Source: Entomortierella parvispora (Eukaryota; Mortierellomycota; Mortierellomycetes; Mortierellales; Mortierellaceae). Taken from it: 64,000 bases of DNA. Under the pieces are notes generated by a model. That model had not been told where the DNA came from. It was given only the letters and a program-made list of their open reading frames with translations, and did no database searches. Position 1 is the first letter of the stretch; each line of letters begins with the position of its first letter. Of the stretch, positions 22,076-34,172 are shown piece after piece. The stretch spans positions 1,488,001 through 1,552,000 of the forward strand of contig OY752153.1 in the NCBI GenBank assembly GCA_963573315.1, read 5' to 3'. The position numbers and the translations under genes are program-made.

Positions 22076-24654
22076 TTACCAGAGGGCTTTGCTTTTCTTG
22101 GAGGGCGGTGCCGCACCACCTCCTCTTTGCCCAGGTGCAGCGCCTGGAAAGGCCCCAGGCATGGATCCAGGAGCCATTCCTGGATAGCGGTTTCCACCGT
22201 ACCCTGGCCCTACGCCTTGGGTTGCCATCGATTTCTTGTCCCACCCTGGTGGGGCCTTCCTAATCAAGGGTCGGTCTCCTATCAACTTTGAATGATCAAA
22301 GGAGCCCCAGATGTCCCAGATAAAGGCGCCAAGGAAGCTGAGCAGGGCAATAATTCCTAGGAATATACTCGTGTTGTACATGTCGCACCACCCATTCTGT
22401 CCCCCGACCGCGCACGGAAACTTTGTGATGCAGACAAAGATGTCGATCATCCAGGCCAGTGTCATGACAATATCGATACCAAAGAGGATGTAGCGTTTCA
22501 TCTTTTCTTGGTGCCGCAGCCGCCGATTGAAATAATTGAAGACAAACGCGAAACTGGCTAGTGTCGAAAGGATAGCGACCACATAATGGAAAGCCAGACC
22601 GGCGGGGGTTGAGAAGGGAGACGAGGAGTGGGAAACCTACGCGTAGGATGGAGGAGGCCGCGTGGTCAGTAACGAGGAGAGGAATCGCTAGAAATTTGTT
22701 TTTTTGCAGTCATTGAATAAATGTAGAAGACACTTACTGGCGATGCGGCAATGAGCAGGACAAGAACAAGAAGACTGGAAGAAAGAGTGATGATCCTCAG
22801 TACCAACCGCCGCTTGTTGGGGACCTTGATGTCTGGTGCGAGTTGACTCTCACCGTATTCAGGAAGTTTTGTTGTCGTGAGCTGACTTGCGTTCCCAGGC
22901 ATCGTATCCACAATCTTCTTAGGCCGAGGCATTCCTCCTGCAGTCGACCCGGGGGCCAGTGTCGACTCATCTTCATCATCCGCATCATCATATCCCCCTG
23001 CGCCGTATCCAGAGTATCGACCGTACATCCCCTCTTTGGTCAATATTTCCCCCCCAGATTCATATCGATATCGATCGCGCTCATATCCTTGTAGTTGGTC
23101 GCTCCAATAGTGGTCATTCTCGCCCATACTGTATCGACGAGGATTCGGAGGTCCCTGCATCTGCATATTCGTCATCAACGCCATTCTTTCGCGGGCTTCA
23201 AAGCGGCTGCCTGGATTGCTCATATAGCCGCCGCCTGTACGAGGAGGAGTTGCAACCATTCCATATTCTTCAGCATCTAGCGATAATCGATGGCGACTAT
23301 ACTCTGCCCGCGTTGGAGGTCCCGGCCGCTGCGCCAATACAACTGGCCTAGTAAGATCCGCCGCTGCTGGCTCCGGCATGGCCACGATGCTATTCCTTTG
23401 ACTATGGGTCGCCACCCATTCTTTGGCTCGGCTCAATCGATCGGGCAGTTGAGATGACGGTGCTTGTGCTGGAAGATCTGAACCTCCTCCTCCTCCATGG
23501 CCTGATACTTCATCATCAGTTCCTATCTCGGACGAGGTCCTGCCAACGGCTGCAGCTGTGCCGATCACGTTGTTTAAGCCTGATTGACGGCGTTGACCAC
23601 CACCAGACTTGACCTCCCATCGCATCTTGTCCGATCCTTGACGTTCTTTAGATTGGTATCGACGACCATTAGGATCGCCCTCTCGCCGTCCATCCCGTCC
23701 AAGACGCGAAAAGTCACTGTCGGAATCATTGCTAGTTTGACTGAGGGGACGTCGTGAGGCGACCTGAGGTGGAAACTGGTACCCTAAGAACGGGCTTCTT
23801 TGCTCATTTTCAAGATCAGTGGATGCAGGCCAGAACGGGTCAGAGCGCGCACCACTCTCTTGTCCTCTTGAGGGCGAAGATGACTGCTGATGTGAAGGGC
23901 GATCAAGTCGTTCTGGTGATAAGGCTCTGTCATCTACGAAAGCCGATTTGTTGCCTCTGCTTGGATGAACTGGCCCGCTGCCAGTCCTTTGACGTCCTCG
24001 CCTTTCACGTTGTTGAGAGTAACCCTCAGACTGTTGTGACAAAGGCCATTGCTTTTGCTGTTGCTGTTGTTGTAATTGTTGTTCTTGCAGTCGTTGGTGG
24101 TGTTGAAGTACAGCGTCGACTTCCTGGTCTGGGTTGCGGTCCTGCGATTTTTCTTTCGATTTGCCCAGTCCTGACTTTGCGAGGGCGCCTTTCAGTCGTT
24201 GGATGGGATTCGGCGACGTAGTTTTTGCGAGTTCGTATTCAACATCCTCAGCTTCGTTGAAGGTCCTTGTCTCCTGGACATGTCTTTCGCGGTGGACTTG
24301 ATCCATGCTCTGGCGACTCTTCCCTGAGACGAATCCTCGTCGTTCCTCTACCTCAATCTCAAGACTCTCTTCTTCGTGGGTCGAGGACTCGTGTTTGGCG
24401 ACAAACCTATGAAAGCGACTGAGACCTTCCGGAAGCGTCGGATCCAGCGGGAAAGGGTTTGGGCTGTAAACACTGCTGGGCAAATGGGGTTGAGGCGCTA
24501 TTGAGACTGAATCCAAGGAGTCGACAGAGGCAGTAGACTTCAGAACTTTCTTATTGTGGCGCGCCTTGAATTTGTCCTTGTCCGCCGAAGAAGGATTGGG
24601 TGGTGATGAGGCAGAGTCCTGGTCCTTTGAAGATGAGCCAAGTTTTTTAAGCAT
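22076..24654 (-). CDS. MARVEL-like four-TM membrane protein with a long disordered N-terminus
   Basis: Two exons, 24654-22738 and 22636-22076, joined in phase 0, give 825 residues. Residues 1 to about 600 are low-complexity, rich in Ser, Arg, Gln and Pro, with many possible phosphorylation sites and a short polyQ (positions 24050-24090). Four hydrophobic helices follow: IITLSSSLLVLVLLIAA (crossing the splice site), HYVVAILSTLASFAFVF, YILFGIDIVMTLAWMIDIFV and FLGIIALLSFLGAFIWDIWG. Two Cys in the 3-4 loop (FPCAVGGQNGWCD) fit a MARVEL-type bundle. The tail is Gly/Pro-rich. Likely a plasma-membrane or vesicle organiser. The ATG at 24654 is preferred over an in-frame upstream ATG because the upstream text is pyrimidine-rich leader. 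Confidence 0.7.
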
Positions 24655-25180
24655 GCTTGTTGAGTGTGGATTGTGTGAGGTGAAAGATTGAGAGAGGAAA
24701 GACAGACGGTTTTTGAATAAAAAGAAAGAAGGATGTATATCGAACATCGTTACGCCAAGATGATGAAGGTCAGGGCCTTTCAAAAGGAGCTGCAGCGTGA
24801 TGTGCACCTCCACCCCCTATCCAACAGCAAAAGAGACAGCCCCTTTTTGAACCGCTGTGCCTAGAGATCGTTTTTTTTCCGTCTGTGCGCTAAAATTAGT
24901 CCTTCCAGCAGGGCAACGCTGTGAGGTACGATTAGCCGCATGGAGCGCCAAAGGCACGTCAGCTGTGACACCAGCTTGTCACGACAAAGTGAGGGGAAGT
25001 TCTTTTATTGTTTGATTTTCACGTTCACAAATGCCTCATTCCACCCGTTGTATGTACAAATGACATGGTTTCCTTTCGCTCTCTGTCCTTCGCATCCGTT
25101 CGCTCGTTCATTCGTCTTATTTGAGGGTAATATCCTCCTTCGGAGAAAGCAATGAGTGCTAAACAAGTTGTAGCAATGGT

Positions 25181-25202
<22 letters not shown>
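25181..25202. repeat. Poly(A) tract, 22 bases
   Basis: An uninterrupted A run in intergenic DNA. Confidence 0.95.
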
Positions 25203-25212
<10 letters not shown>

Positions 25213-25379
25213 TCATGTTTTTTTGTTCAAACACAAGACCACCGTTTGGTGTCGTTTCTCATTCTGTAGTCGTGTTTATCGACATGGAAGAACAGCGCGA
25301 ATGAAAAAAAAACGCCTGTGCTGAAGGGTATAGGGTATTTTGTGAGTGCTCGGTAAGGGTGGAAGTCCAGCAAATACAG

Positions 25380-25560
25380 CAATGATAATAAAAATAAGAA
25401 AGAGTAAAAAAGTACAGGGAAGGACGAGAAAGCAAATAAACAGAACAAAGGAGAAATAAAAAAGAGAAAAAGAAAGTAAAGAAAGAAAAAGAATACAATG
25501 AAAAGCAACTGAAAAAGAAATTGAAAAAGAAAGGAAGAAAGGCTGGAGGAGAAGTGAGAT
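25380..25560 (+). repeat. Polypurine tract
   Basis: A stretch of about 180 bases that is almost entirely A and G on the plus strand, with AAAGAAAG-type words. On the minus strand it is a long pyrimidine run just after the CSL stop codon. Confidence 0.8.
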
Positions 25561-25684
25561 AAGTTTGTCCAGAATACGACTGACTGGCAGCCAATGATAG
25601 AAGGATGGCAATGGCCTGTTCCCCGCATCTGTCAACTCCGAGCGCACACACTCTGTGCAGCCTCCAGACCTTGTTCCCAACTGT

Positions 25685-28600
25685 TCACCCGAGAGTGATA
25701 CTATGGCCTGATCGGAAGATCACGCCGTCTTTGCGAACCAGCAAGATCGGAACGCAATCCGATGCAAAGACCCCCTTGACGCGCTTCCTTTTGAACCGGT
25801 CGGGATGACTCTTGCTGCTGCTGTTCTTTCTTTGATGTTGAGGATGGTGCGAATCGTTCTGGCCGTTGTTATTTCGATGATGGTCGCCCTCATGTCGCCC
25901 GTCCTCTTGCTCATCCTCGTCTTCAGCTGTCTCCACTTCATCGTCATCCTTTGTGAAATAAAACGAGGATCCAAGCGAGACCTCTTCTGGTACACGCGCG
26001 ACTAGTACCTCAGGGGATTCCATCTCTGTCAACGGAGCTTGAATTGTGCCAAACCAAACAGACAACTGTCGATCAAAACCATGGCCTTTCAGGGTCAAGG
26101 TACGAGTTGAGCTACCATGACTGCTATATGACCCATTGCGAAGATGTTGGTACTCCTGTCCCTTGACCTCAGCTTGGTTGAGGTGGCTTGCCTTGACTGA
26201 AATCGGACCATATCCAAGGCGGGTCCCAACAGATTCTCCATTCAGGCAAACTTCCATCACCTTGGGCGAGGGTGTGACTGGAGAGCGAGGCAAGGACAGG
26301 TTTTCACAGTCTCCGGGAGTGCAAAAGTTGTATTGCGCGCAATCTATAAGCCATAATAAAGGTAGTAGATAATTAGTACAGGGAGATAGTACGATTATAC
26401 GGTATTGTAAGTGAAATTCGCTAATTCGTACCAGTGCCGACAATCGTCCAAACGGCAGCATCCGTCACGTCCTCTGTCCAGACAGAAGAATTGCGGCGCT
26501 GTGGCTGTTGATGTGTGAGACCCTTAGCAAGATCCTTAATCGACTTCTCCTTTATCTCAGAAGGGATGCCATTCGATCCAACAGGTCCCCCATGGCCAAA
26601 GCTTGCTGACGCAAGCTGTTGTTGGTGCTGTTGTTGAGCATTGGCACGGATTCGGTGGGACTCTGCCTGGGTGACGCTTAAGCTGTTGACTCGTCTTCTG
26701 CCCTTGGCAGGCGCTTTGGTCTTAATTACAACGGACGATGACATACGTCGCTTTCGTTCAGGAGGTCCAAGCGAGTGCTGATCATCAGGGTTCGACATGG
26801 CCATTCCGCCTGCCTGGAAGGATCTAGAACTCCAGCTTGCCATTGCCTCTGAAAGATTGCCTCCTTCAGGCATCTCGGGGACAACATCCATAGAGAAGTG
26901 ATTATTACCGCTCGATTGGACATCATTGTCTGACGCAGAAGGAGCAGCAGCTGACTGAGAGGCCGCTTTGGAATTCTGATCAGGGAGATACTTCTTTCCT
27001 TCATTCGCACGCTGCATTCCCACGACATCACCCAAGCATGCCAGATAGGTTCCTTGTTGGAGTTTAGGATGTGTGACCGAAGTCGCGGGTGTTGCCTGGC
27101 CAGTAATCTGGAAAGCGACCTTGTGGAGTTGAGAAACAGGGTCACCGACCGGTTCCTGATCATACTCTGCAGAAGCATGCCCTGCGGATCCTCCGCCAAG
27201 AACCATGCTTCCTTTGTCGACCTTTCGGATGACCATGACTGGGCTCACGAGTCCTGTGGAGAGACATTGTAGCACAATTGGCTGGTTGTAATGGATTGGG
27301 GTCTGAGGCACATTCTCTGCCGGAGAGTTGATGGCAATTGCAGGGGGTGGGGGGAATCCTGGATGGCGTTGCGAGTGCTCTTCCAAAGTCTCTGTTCGAG
27401 TTTGTCCTGGACTGACGATCCAAACAACAAAAGGATCCCAGCTGCCTGTTCTAGCCACAAAACAGGTACCTCCATCGGTGTTGACAGGATTAGCAGCTGA
27501 TTCAGGAGATGGCTCCAAGTTCGGCCAGTCACGCAAGTTGTTGTTTCCATAATTCCAAGGGGCATGCGCGGATGGCTGAGTGGTGGTGGATACTCCAAGA
27601 TACTTCGTCGAAACTGTCTGAGATCGAATTCGGTTGAAGAGGGAAATAGTGGTACCATGATGGATGCACACTAGATGATAGACAAGAGTATTATAAAAGT
27701 TAATACGGAATTAAACATCCAGAAGTCTCCGGAACAGCATCGACAATGACTTACGCTCCATATTCTTAATGCTTTGTCGCTTTTTGCTGGGTTTGCTGAT
27801 AACCTTGATGGGCTTGCTTGCAAAAGTGCCAAGCTCCAGATCGCCTGCCATCATAAATTTCACGAGCACCTCCACCTTCTTTCGCTTTTCGTCTGCGTCG
27901 TTGATATACAGCTGCTTGGACACGCACTTTCCTGTGATAATGGGCAGCGCCACAGAGTCGTCCTTGGTCGTCGTCCAATCGAGAACACCTTGCTGACTAC
28001 CGGCCTCGCCGCAAATCGAAATTATCATCTTTGGAGGCGTTGGGGCTGCAACACTGCCATCATCGTCCTCTGATGGGGTTCCAGGTCCAGGCGAGGACCA
28101 CCAGTTACTACCAAGGAGCATGGTTGTGGGTGGAGGACATAAAAATCGCTTCTCTGTTCCGTACGACTTCTGAGCGACCTTCGACGTCAGAATTAGGACA
28201 GATTTCTCCCCACCCATAGTTGGTGTCTTGGCGGTCAAGAAACGTTTGATATTGGTTCTAAACCAGGTAGTAAAGGGCAATGCTGCAACGTTAGTAAAGC
28301 CGAATTTATACGAAAAAGACTGAAAACCCCGAATCCAACTTACCTCATAGCTTTAGCCGATGGAGGCATCACATCCTGTGTAAGCATGATAGGTCTCATT
28401 GTTGCACCAAACCCATTCGCTCTTGGAGAGTCGACGTATTCGTCCTTCTCGTCCACGAGCGACGAGGTAGTCGAGATGGTACGACTACGAACTTGGCGAG
28501 GAGGGCTAGTACCACTAGAAGTGGATGAGGCAGACGGTGATCCAGAGGGACCGCCATTGGACCGTCGCTTCCTCGTCGCCTTGGTTCGTGGAGGCGTACT

Positions 28601-30889
28601 ACCTGTGGCACTCTCTGAAGGTGTCTGTTGTCCGTCCGGAAGAGATTCTGCTGAAAATGTGTTCTGGGTTGCTTCCAGGACCAGATCAAGGTCAATACCA
28701 GGACCTGCCATAACCTCCATCTTGACCTGTTGATCGTCGTCATATGATGTAGAAAAGTAACTTGGGTTCACTTCTACATTGTGTGGGTCGACATGGTCAG
28801 GTGAATGACAGAATGATTCGCGAGAAGACGACAACCCAGTTGAGGTTGGCAACGCGTCCAAGTCGGATGTGTCTAGGTATCCAAGATCCGTCGTCATGTC
28901 ACTAAAGTTGATGTCCATTGGCGTTACAGTGTCCACTTGAGTCTGCATTGAGTCGGCTGTGACTCCAAACATCCGTTGGCCAGCCTCGTTGAGAGAGCCT
29001 AGTGAGGATGGCGATGAAGCACTAGACGTATGGATATCCATATATGATCCGATAGAGGAGTCTGTTTGCATCGAGGTCCGGTTGCGATCATGGCTGCTGA
29101 CAATGAACGGGCTGTTCTGGAATAGCACTGAACCTGGGCTTCCAAGGGCATCCCCAAATGCGGGCGAGAAGAATGCTGGTGTGAGAGGTGCCGTCATGGC
29201 ACCTGTGCTAGGGGACAGAGGAGCAGAGCCGCTTTCCATAGCGTCGCGGCCGTCATTTCCGAACCGAAAGTCACCAGTGCGCACATCACCATTCAGACGA
29301 AACCCGCTGGTTCGGCCAGAAATGTCAACATGGAGGTCACTAGGGCGCTTGGTAATGGTTCTTGCGGTCGGTGCCAGTGAAGGTTTACCGTTTGAACCAG
29401 GAGCTGCTGAGAACGGATGTACATTGGAATGGTGAGAGGGTAATTGCTTCGACAGTGACAGTCTTTGCTGCGAGGGTTGCTGCATGATCTGCTGCTGTTT
29501 TTGCTGTTGTTGTTGTTGCAATGACTCCTGTTGGTGATGCAGCTGCATCTGTTGCTTGTGGCCTCGGTTGCGAAGCTGAAGCGTGCCTTCCTGCTTAGCG
29601 ATTTCAGACAGGTTTGGTGACGAAGCGTGTCTAAAGTGGCCCTTCATATCAGAGGACAAATGTTGCTGTTGTTGTTGTTGATGCTGTTGCTGGAAGATCA
29701 TCTCTTCAAACTGTTGTTGAGTTTGGGCACCATTCATTGACAACGGACGAGTATGACCAAAGGGATGGGACTGGTGACCAAGGTTGTCCTCAGCTTCCAG
29801 GGGTACTACTACAGCCTGGTGTTGTCCTGTTTGAATCTTTGAGAATGTGTTGTGAAAGTGCGATACATTGTCGTTAGATTGAAAAGGAAACGAAGCCTGC
29901 GACTGCTGCTGCTGCTGCTGTTGTTGCTGCTGTTGTTGATGACCCTGGGGCTGATGGTTCTGCTGCTGTTGTTGTTGCTGTTGCTGCTGATGCTGGTGTT
30001 GCGGGAACGAATGTTCATCCTGCTGGGACCGAAACATCATTGAAGGTGCCTGCTTTTGCTGAGTCGTAGGCGCCGTGAACGATCCAATATCGGCCTGCAG
30101 ATCCATTGAGGTTGGACTGAATGACTGCTGTGGTTGCTGAAAATTCTGCTGGGGAAGGCCTTGGAGCTGATGCTGCATTGAACCAGCAGTCATCGGAGGG
30201 GTCGAGTTCTTGAGGTGATTGTTCACAAACTGTGGCTTAATTGACATGGACAGGTTTGCATCGCTAGGCTCAGGAGTGGACACCATGGCGGAGTCATTGT
30301 TACTGTCGGTGCTAGCGCCAGAAGGGTGACCATTACCATGGCTGCTGCTGTTGCCAAGGCCTTGGGTCCCAAAGGTCTGGCTAATCTGGCTGCTGGCACC
30401 TTTGATGTGATCGAGAACGAGGCTCTGGGCACTGCTACTGCCCCCATTGTTACTGTAAAATCCATTTCCTTCCAACAGTCCGGTGTTTCCCCCGTTGTTG
30501 TCAAGCCCACTGGCGATGCCCATAGAGCTGCCGGAGGTCACGTCAAAGATGGAGGGCATTGGCGTGGACATGCTGGGAGGGAATCCAAAGTCGGTGGAGG
30601 CAAACTCGGTATGGTCGATCTGAAAGGAGTCACTCTGGCCACTGAACTGGAACATTCCATCAAAGCCAAGGGATGTAAGTCCGTTGTAGTCTGCCGTAGG
30701 CTGGGCCCAATCTTGGGACAGCCCTGCGCCTGTATCCATCGAGCCAGCAAATAACCCGTCCTGCTCTGTCGCACCCGCGACGGGTCGTTGGAGTTGGTTT
30801 AGGGCGTGTGGGTGGTGCATCTGAGCTGATGGATGGGGGGGAAGCATCTGCTGCTCCAGAGTCAGTGGTCGTGCATGAATATCAGCCAT
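25685..30889 (-). CDS. CSL (CBF1/RBP-J/Su(H)/Lag-1) family transcription factor with a giant Q-rich N-terminus
   Basis: Four exons, 30889-28344, 28257-27755, 27670-26432 and 26343-25685, phases consistent, give 1,648 residues. Residues 1 to about 848 are Gln/Ser/His-rich with several polyQ runs. The LAG1 DNA-binding domain follows (TNIKRFLTAKTPTMGGEK, LTSKVAQKSYGTEKRFLCPP). Next are the beta-trefoil domain (HGTTISLFNRIRSQTVSTKY, VIRKVDKG, DPVSQLHKVAFQI, WTIVGTG) and a C-terminal TIG/IPT fold (TLTLKGHGFDRQLSVWFG). CSL proteins bind GTGGGAA-type sites; fungi have them without Notch. The exon 2 acceptor is TTTAG at 28258-28262, not the nearer GCAG, because only the former keeps frame into the conserved domain. 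The start at 30889 is the first suitable ATG. Confidence 0.92.
29480..30000 (-). repeat. CAG/CAA triplet runs (polyglutamine) in the CSL gene
   Basis: Three clusters of mixed CAG and CAA codons at about 29490-29520, 29660-29695 and 29900-30000 encode polyQ. The mixing of the two codons would limit slippage. Confidence 0.9.
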
Positions 30890-33876
30890 GAGTAAGTGAG
30901 CGTCCTGGGTGTCGAACGGTGTGCAAAGAGGAACGAGGCCAGAAAAAGTCAACGAGGCAGTTCGCTCGACAGAAGGACACAGACGAACGCTTTTGCACTA
31001 TGAAGAAAGCTATGAACACGAGATGATCAGATAAAGATAAGAGAGGAAGGAACATGGGTTAGAAAGGAGCAACAGCGGCAAAAGAGAAACTACATGGTTT
31101 ATGACTACGGGTGAGATGAAGAGCGATAAAACGCCCGCAAGCTCACATACGTTGTGTGAGTTGACAGCGGCGAAGGCGATGAACAACAAAAAAAAAAGTG
31201 TGTGCAGAGTGTCAACAGTACGCCCAAGCAAAGAACCGAGACGACAAAAGAGAGCGCGCAAAAAAGGACAACGGGAGATGACAATGATGACGATAGTGAC
31301 GATCAGGACCAGGAGGGAGACGGAAGAAGATGGGAGAGCCAGCCTCTGATACTTTACGGAAGTTCCGCAATTGGGTGATAAGACGCACAGAAGTATGAGG
31401 GAGAAAGGCGGGCCTGACGAGGGATGAGCAAAAGCAAAGAGAAGCAGGGAAAGAGAGAGAGACAGAAGAAGGAGGGCAGAGGACAGAGAGTAGAGAACGG
31501 AGAGGGCAGGAAGGAAAAGAGAAACGGCGGACGGACCCTTTTTGGCGTCCTTGTCTCGACCAAAGTGTTGGCTGCCTGCCTTGTTCTTGTGCCCTTGGGA
31601 TGGGATGTGCGTGCACAAGCGTGTGTGTGGATGGGGATGAGATGGGATGATGATAGAAAAGAAGGGAAAAAAAGGAGGCTTCCGAGTCAACAGCAAACAA
31701 AAAACAACGCCCATGCACCGCACAACCCATCGAGCCTCCGTCCACCCTTGGCTGTCTGTGGATGCACACGCAGGCAGACACACACGTACACAAACATGTA
31801 CCTCCTCTGTCTCTTCTCCTCTACTGCATCGCAACCAGACGAAGGAGCAATTGAACCGACGGGAGAGATGTACGAAGCCGTGACGCGACTCTCGCGACCA
31901 GGGGATGTCACCACGCGTGCTGTCAGCATGGAGAAGGTCCCAGGCATCACCCCAGGTTATCAATAGCCGAAGGAACTGAGCTCACACCTTCACCTCTTCA
32001 TTTTTTTTTTGGTTTGATGCTGTGCAACCCTGAACATGATGATATAACACCATTAGGCAAACTGGACAAAGGTGGGTCGCCTTGATCGTGAAGAAGGAAG
32101 GATGTTTTGAACCTGTTTTGCTCAGGCGCAAGAAGGGACATCTCAATTGAATGTTCCTTTTGCCCTCCTCTGTGTTCACTCTTCGTTTAACAGAGCAGAA
32201 AAAAAACAATGAAAACTAAGAGGGCAAGGGTGCAAGTGGTCTGCCCCAACAGCTCAAGGAAATAGCAAACAGTGCGAACCTCACATTCGACTCTTGATAA
32301 AAAAAGAACTTCGCATTCCCATCCTTCTCGAAGACCTTTCGCGAACCTTTGACAACAAAAACAACACTCTCCTGAGCAAGAAAACACGGAGGCACTCCGA
32401 TTGCAAAGAAAACCAAATGGCTGCCAACATGGTAGAAAAAGGGTAAAAATAAAGGAGAACACAATAATAAGGGGGTCATACAACAGGGCCTGCTCTTTGC
32501 TGCCGAAGGCCACTCTGGCCCTGTCAATCTCCTCGATCCTCGCTTAATAAGGGGATGGGAGAAATGGAAGGGGAGAGGGTCACCGAACATCATTCAGTCC
32601 TGGAGGGAACATATCGACCCACTGGCGGTTGACACGGGAGGAAAGACAAACCACACAGACGCACTTGAGCTGCGAGTTGACAGCCTTGGCGATGAATTGA
32701 ACACAGAGTAGGGGGTCTTACCAAGTCTTTACAGGAGGACAAGACAGAATAGGGTCTGAGGAAAAAAAAGATGCACTGGGAGACAGGGACTAAACACAGT
32801 GAAGGAAGAACAAGGGTTAGCCTGGGAGGAGAACAAGGACCGTTGGATCAACCATATCAAGACCCAGCGGCTCGGATGATCGAGTGCCGGGGAGGAAACG
32901 GCGCTCAAGGGTCGTCTCAATGGCTCAGATACAAGCCAATCCCTGCAATGGCTTGCAGCGTGGAGAAGGGAAGGCGGGAGAAAGGGCGGGAGGAAGGGCA
33001 GGCGAAAAAGTTGTAGAAAGAGGGCAACCAACAGGCTCGTCTGATCAGGAGAAGATCAGCCTTGACCTCGGCCACAGACACTGACGCCGACGGTTAGCAG
33101 CTCGCGAGTCAAAAGACGGAGCTATGCTGCGAGTAAGGAAGGATTGACGGGCGCCGTGAGGTGCATCTCAGCACTGTGGTGTAGATAGGTACGCTCTGCA
33201 GCGTTTGAGACTGAAAAGCTAGGGGACTTGTGGGGAGAGGAGAAGGAGAGGTAGGGAAAGGAGGAGGGACGGGGAGGGGGTCAAGGAGGAGGAAGACGAG
33301 GAGGAATGAGAAAACCGTTACCTAGCAGGTCGTTGTGAGAGAGGAATGAGAGCAGGAAGTGAGCGAGGGGAGAGGGAATACGAATGGATTGAGAGCTGCG
33401 AATGGGTCAGAGAGGAATGAGAGTGGGGAAGGAGCGAGAATGGAGAATGCGATCAGGCGGGGAAGAGAAGGGAGAGGACAGGGGGGGACAAGGGAAGGAA
33501 TGCAAAAGAGAAGAGAACAAGAGCAAGAAGACAAAGAGGAAGAAGAACAAAGTGAAAAAAAAGAAGAAAGAAAAGAGCAAGATCCGATGGATGAATCAGC
33601 ATGGCTGTTACTCATGGGCAGCGCAACGCAAAGCATGTCGTTTCTTTTTTTTTGGTCCTGGTCATTTTCCTTTTGTTCTCTTTCCACATACACGCACACC
33701 ACACACAGTACACAAACTGCACACAAACAAGGAAAAGCGCAATGGCCTTCCTTCTTGACATGTTGCTGTAGTAAAGTCCAGTCAAGCGCAACGCAGAGTG
33801 TCGATCTTTCTTCCAGCCTGGCCCCTGGATGTTGTTTGTGCACCATGATGATGTGTTGTGTGTGGTGTATATGAAC

Positions 33877-33896
33877 GTGTGTGTGTGTGTGTGTGT
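33877..33896. repeat. (GT)10 microsatellite
   Basis: Ten uninterrupted GT units. Confidence 0.95.
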
Positions 33897-34146
33897 CCAC
33901 GGACGCAGACCCCGCTTTGGGATGGGGTACCTTGGATCCAGCCCAATCAGCCGCCAGGGCGCACAGTGTCCAGCACTCAACCCTGCTGCTTCCTCGCCTT
34001 CTTTTTCGTGCTCCTCTCGACTCGAGGAGAGGGTGTAGTGTGCAACCTGTTCTCAACTTGTCGCTCTTGTTCTTCTCCACGCCAGTTTGACACAGCGCCG
34101 AGTCGACATTATTGTGTATGTATTATAATTGAGTGGGTGACCCGCG

Positions 34147-34172
34147 CTGACTGACTGACCGACCGACCGACG
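34147..34172. repeat. CTGA/CCGA tetranucleotide repeat
   Basis: About six tandem four-base units changing from CTGA to CCGA. Confidence 0.85.

Larger units (their letters stand above)
24655..25684. other. Intergenic, purine-rich, no gene
   Basis: Contains the MARVEL-like promoter, a 22-base poly(A) tract, and an A/G-rich stretch at about 25380-25560 belonging to the 3' flank of the CSL gene. Confidence 0.6.

Noticed and set aside
31010-31963. 317-codon minus-strand open frame
   Set aside because: Low-complexity Leu/Ser/Phe text from a pyrimidine-rich strand, with no motif and no matching splice partners.
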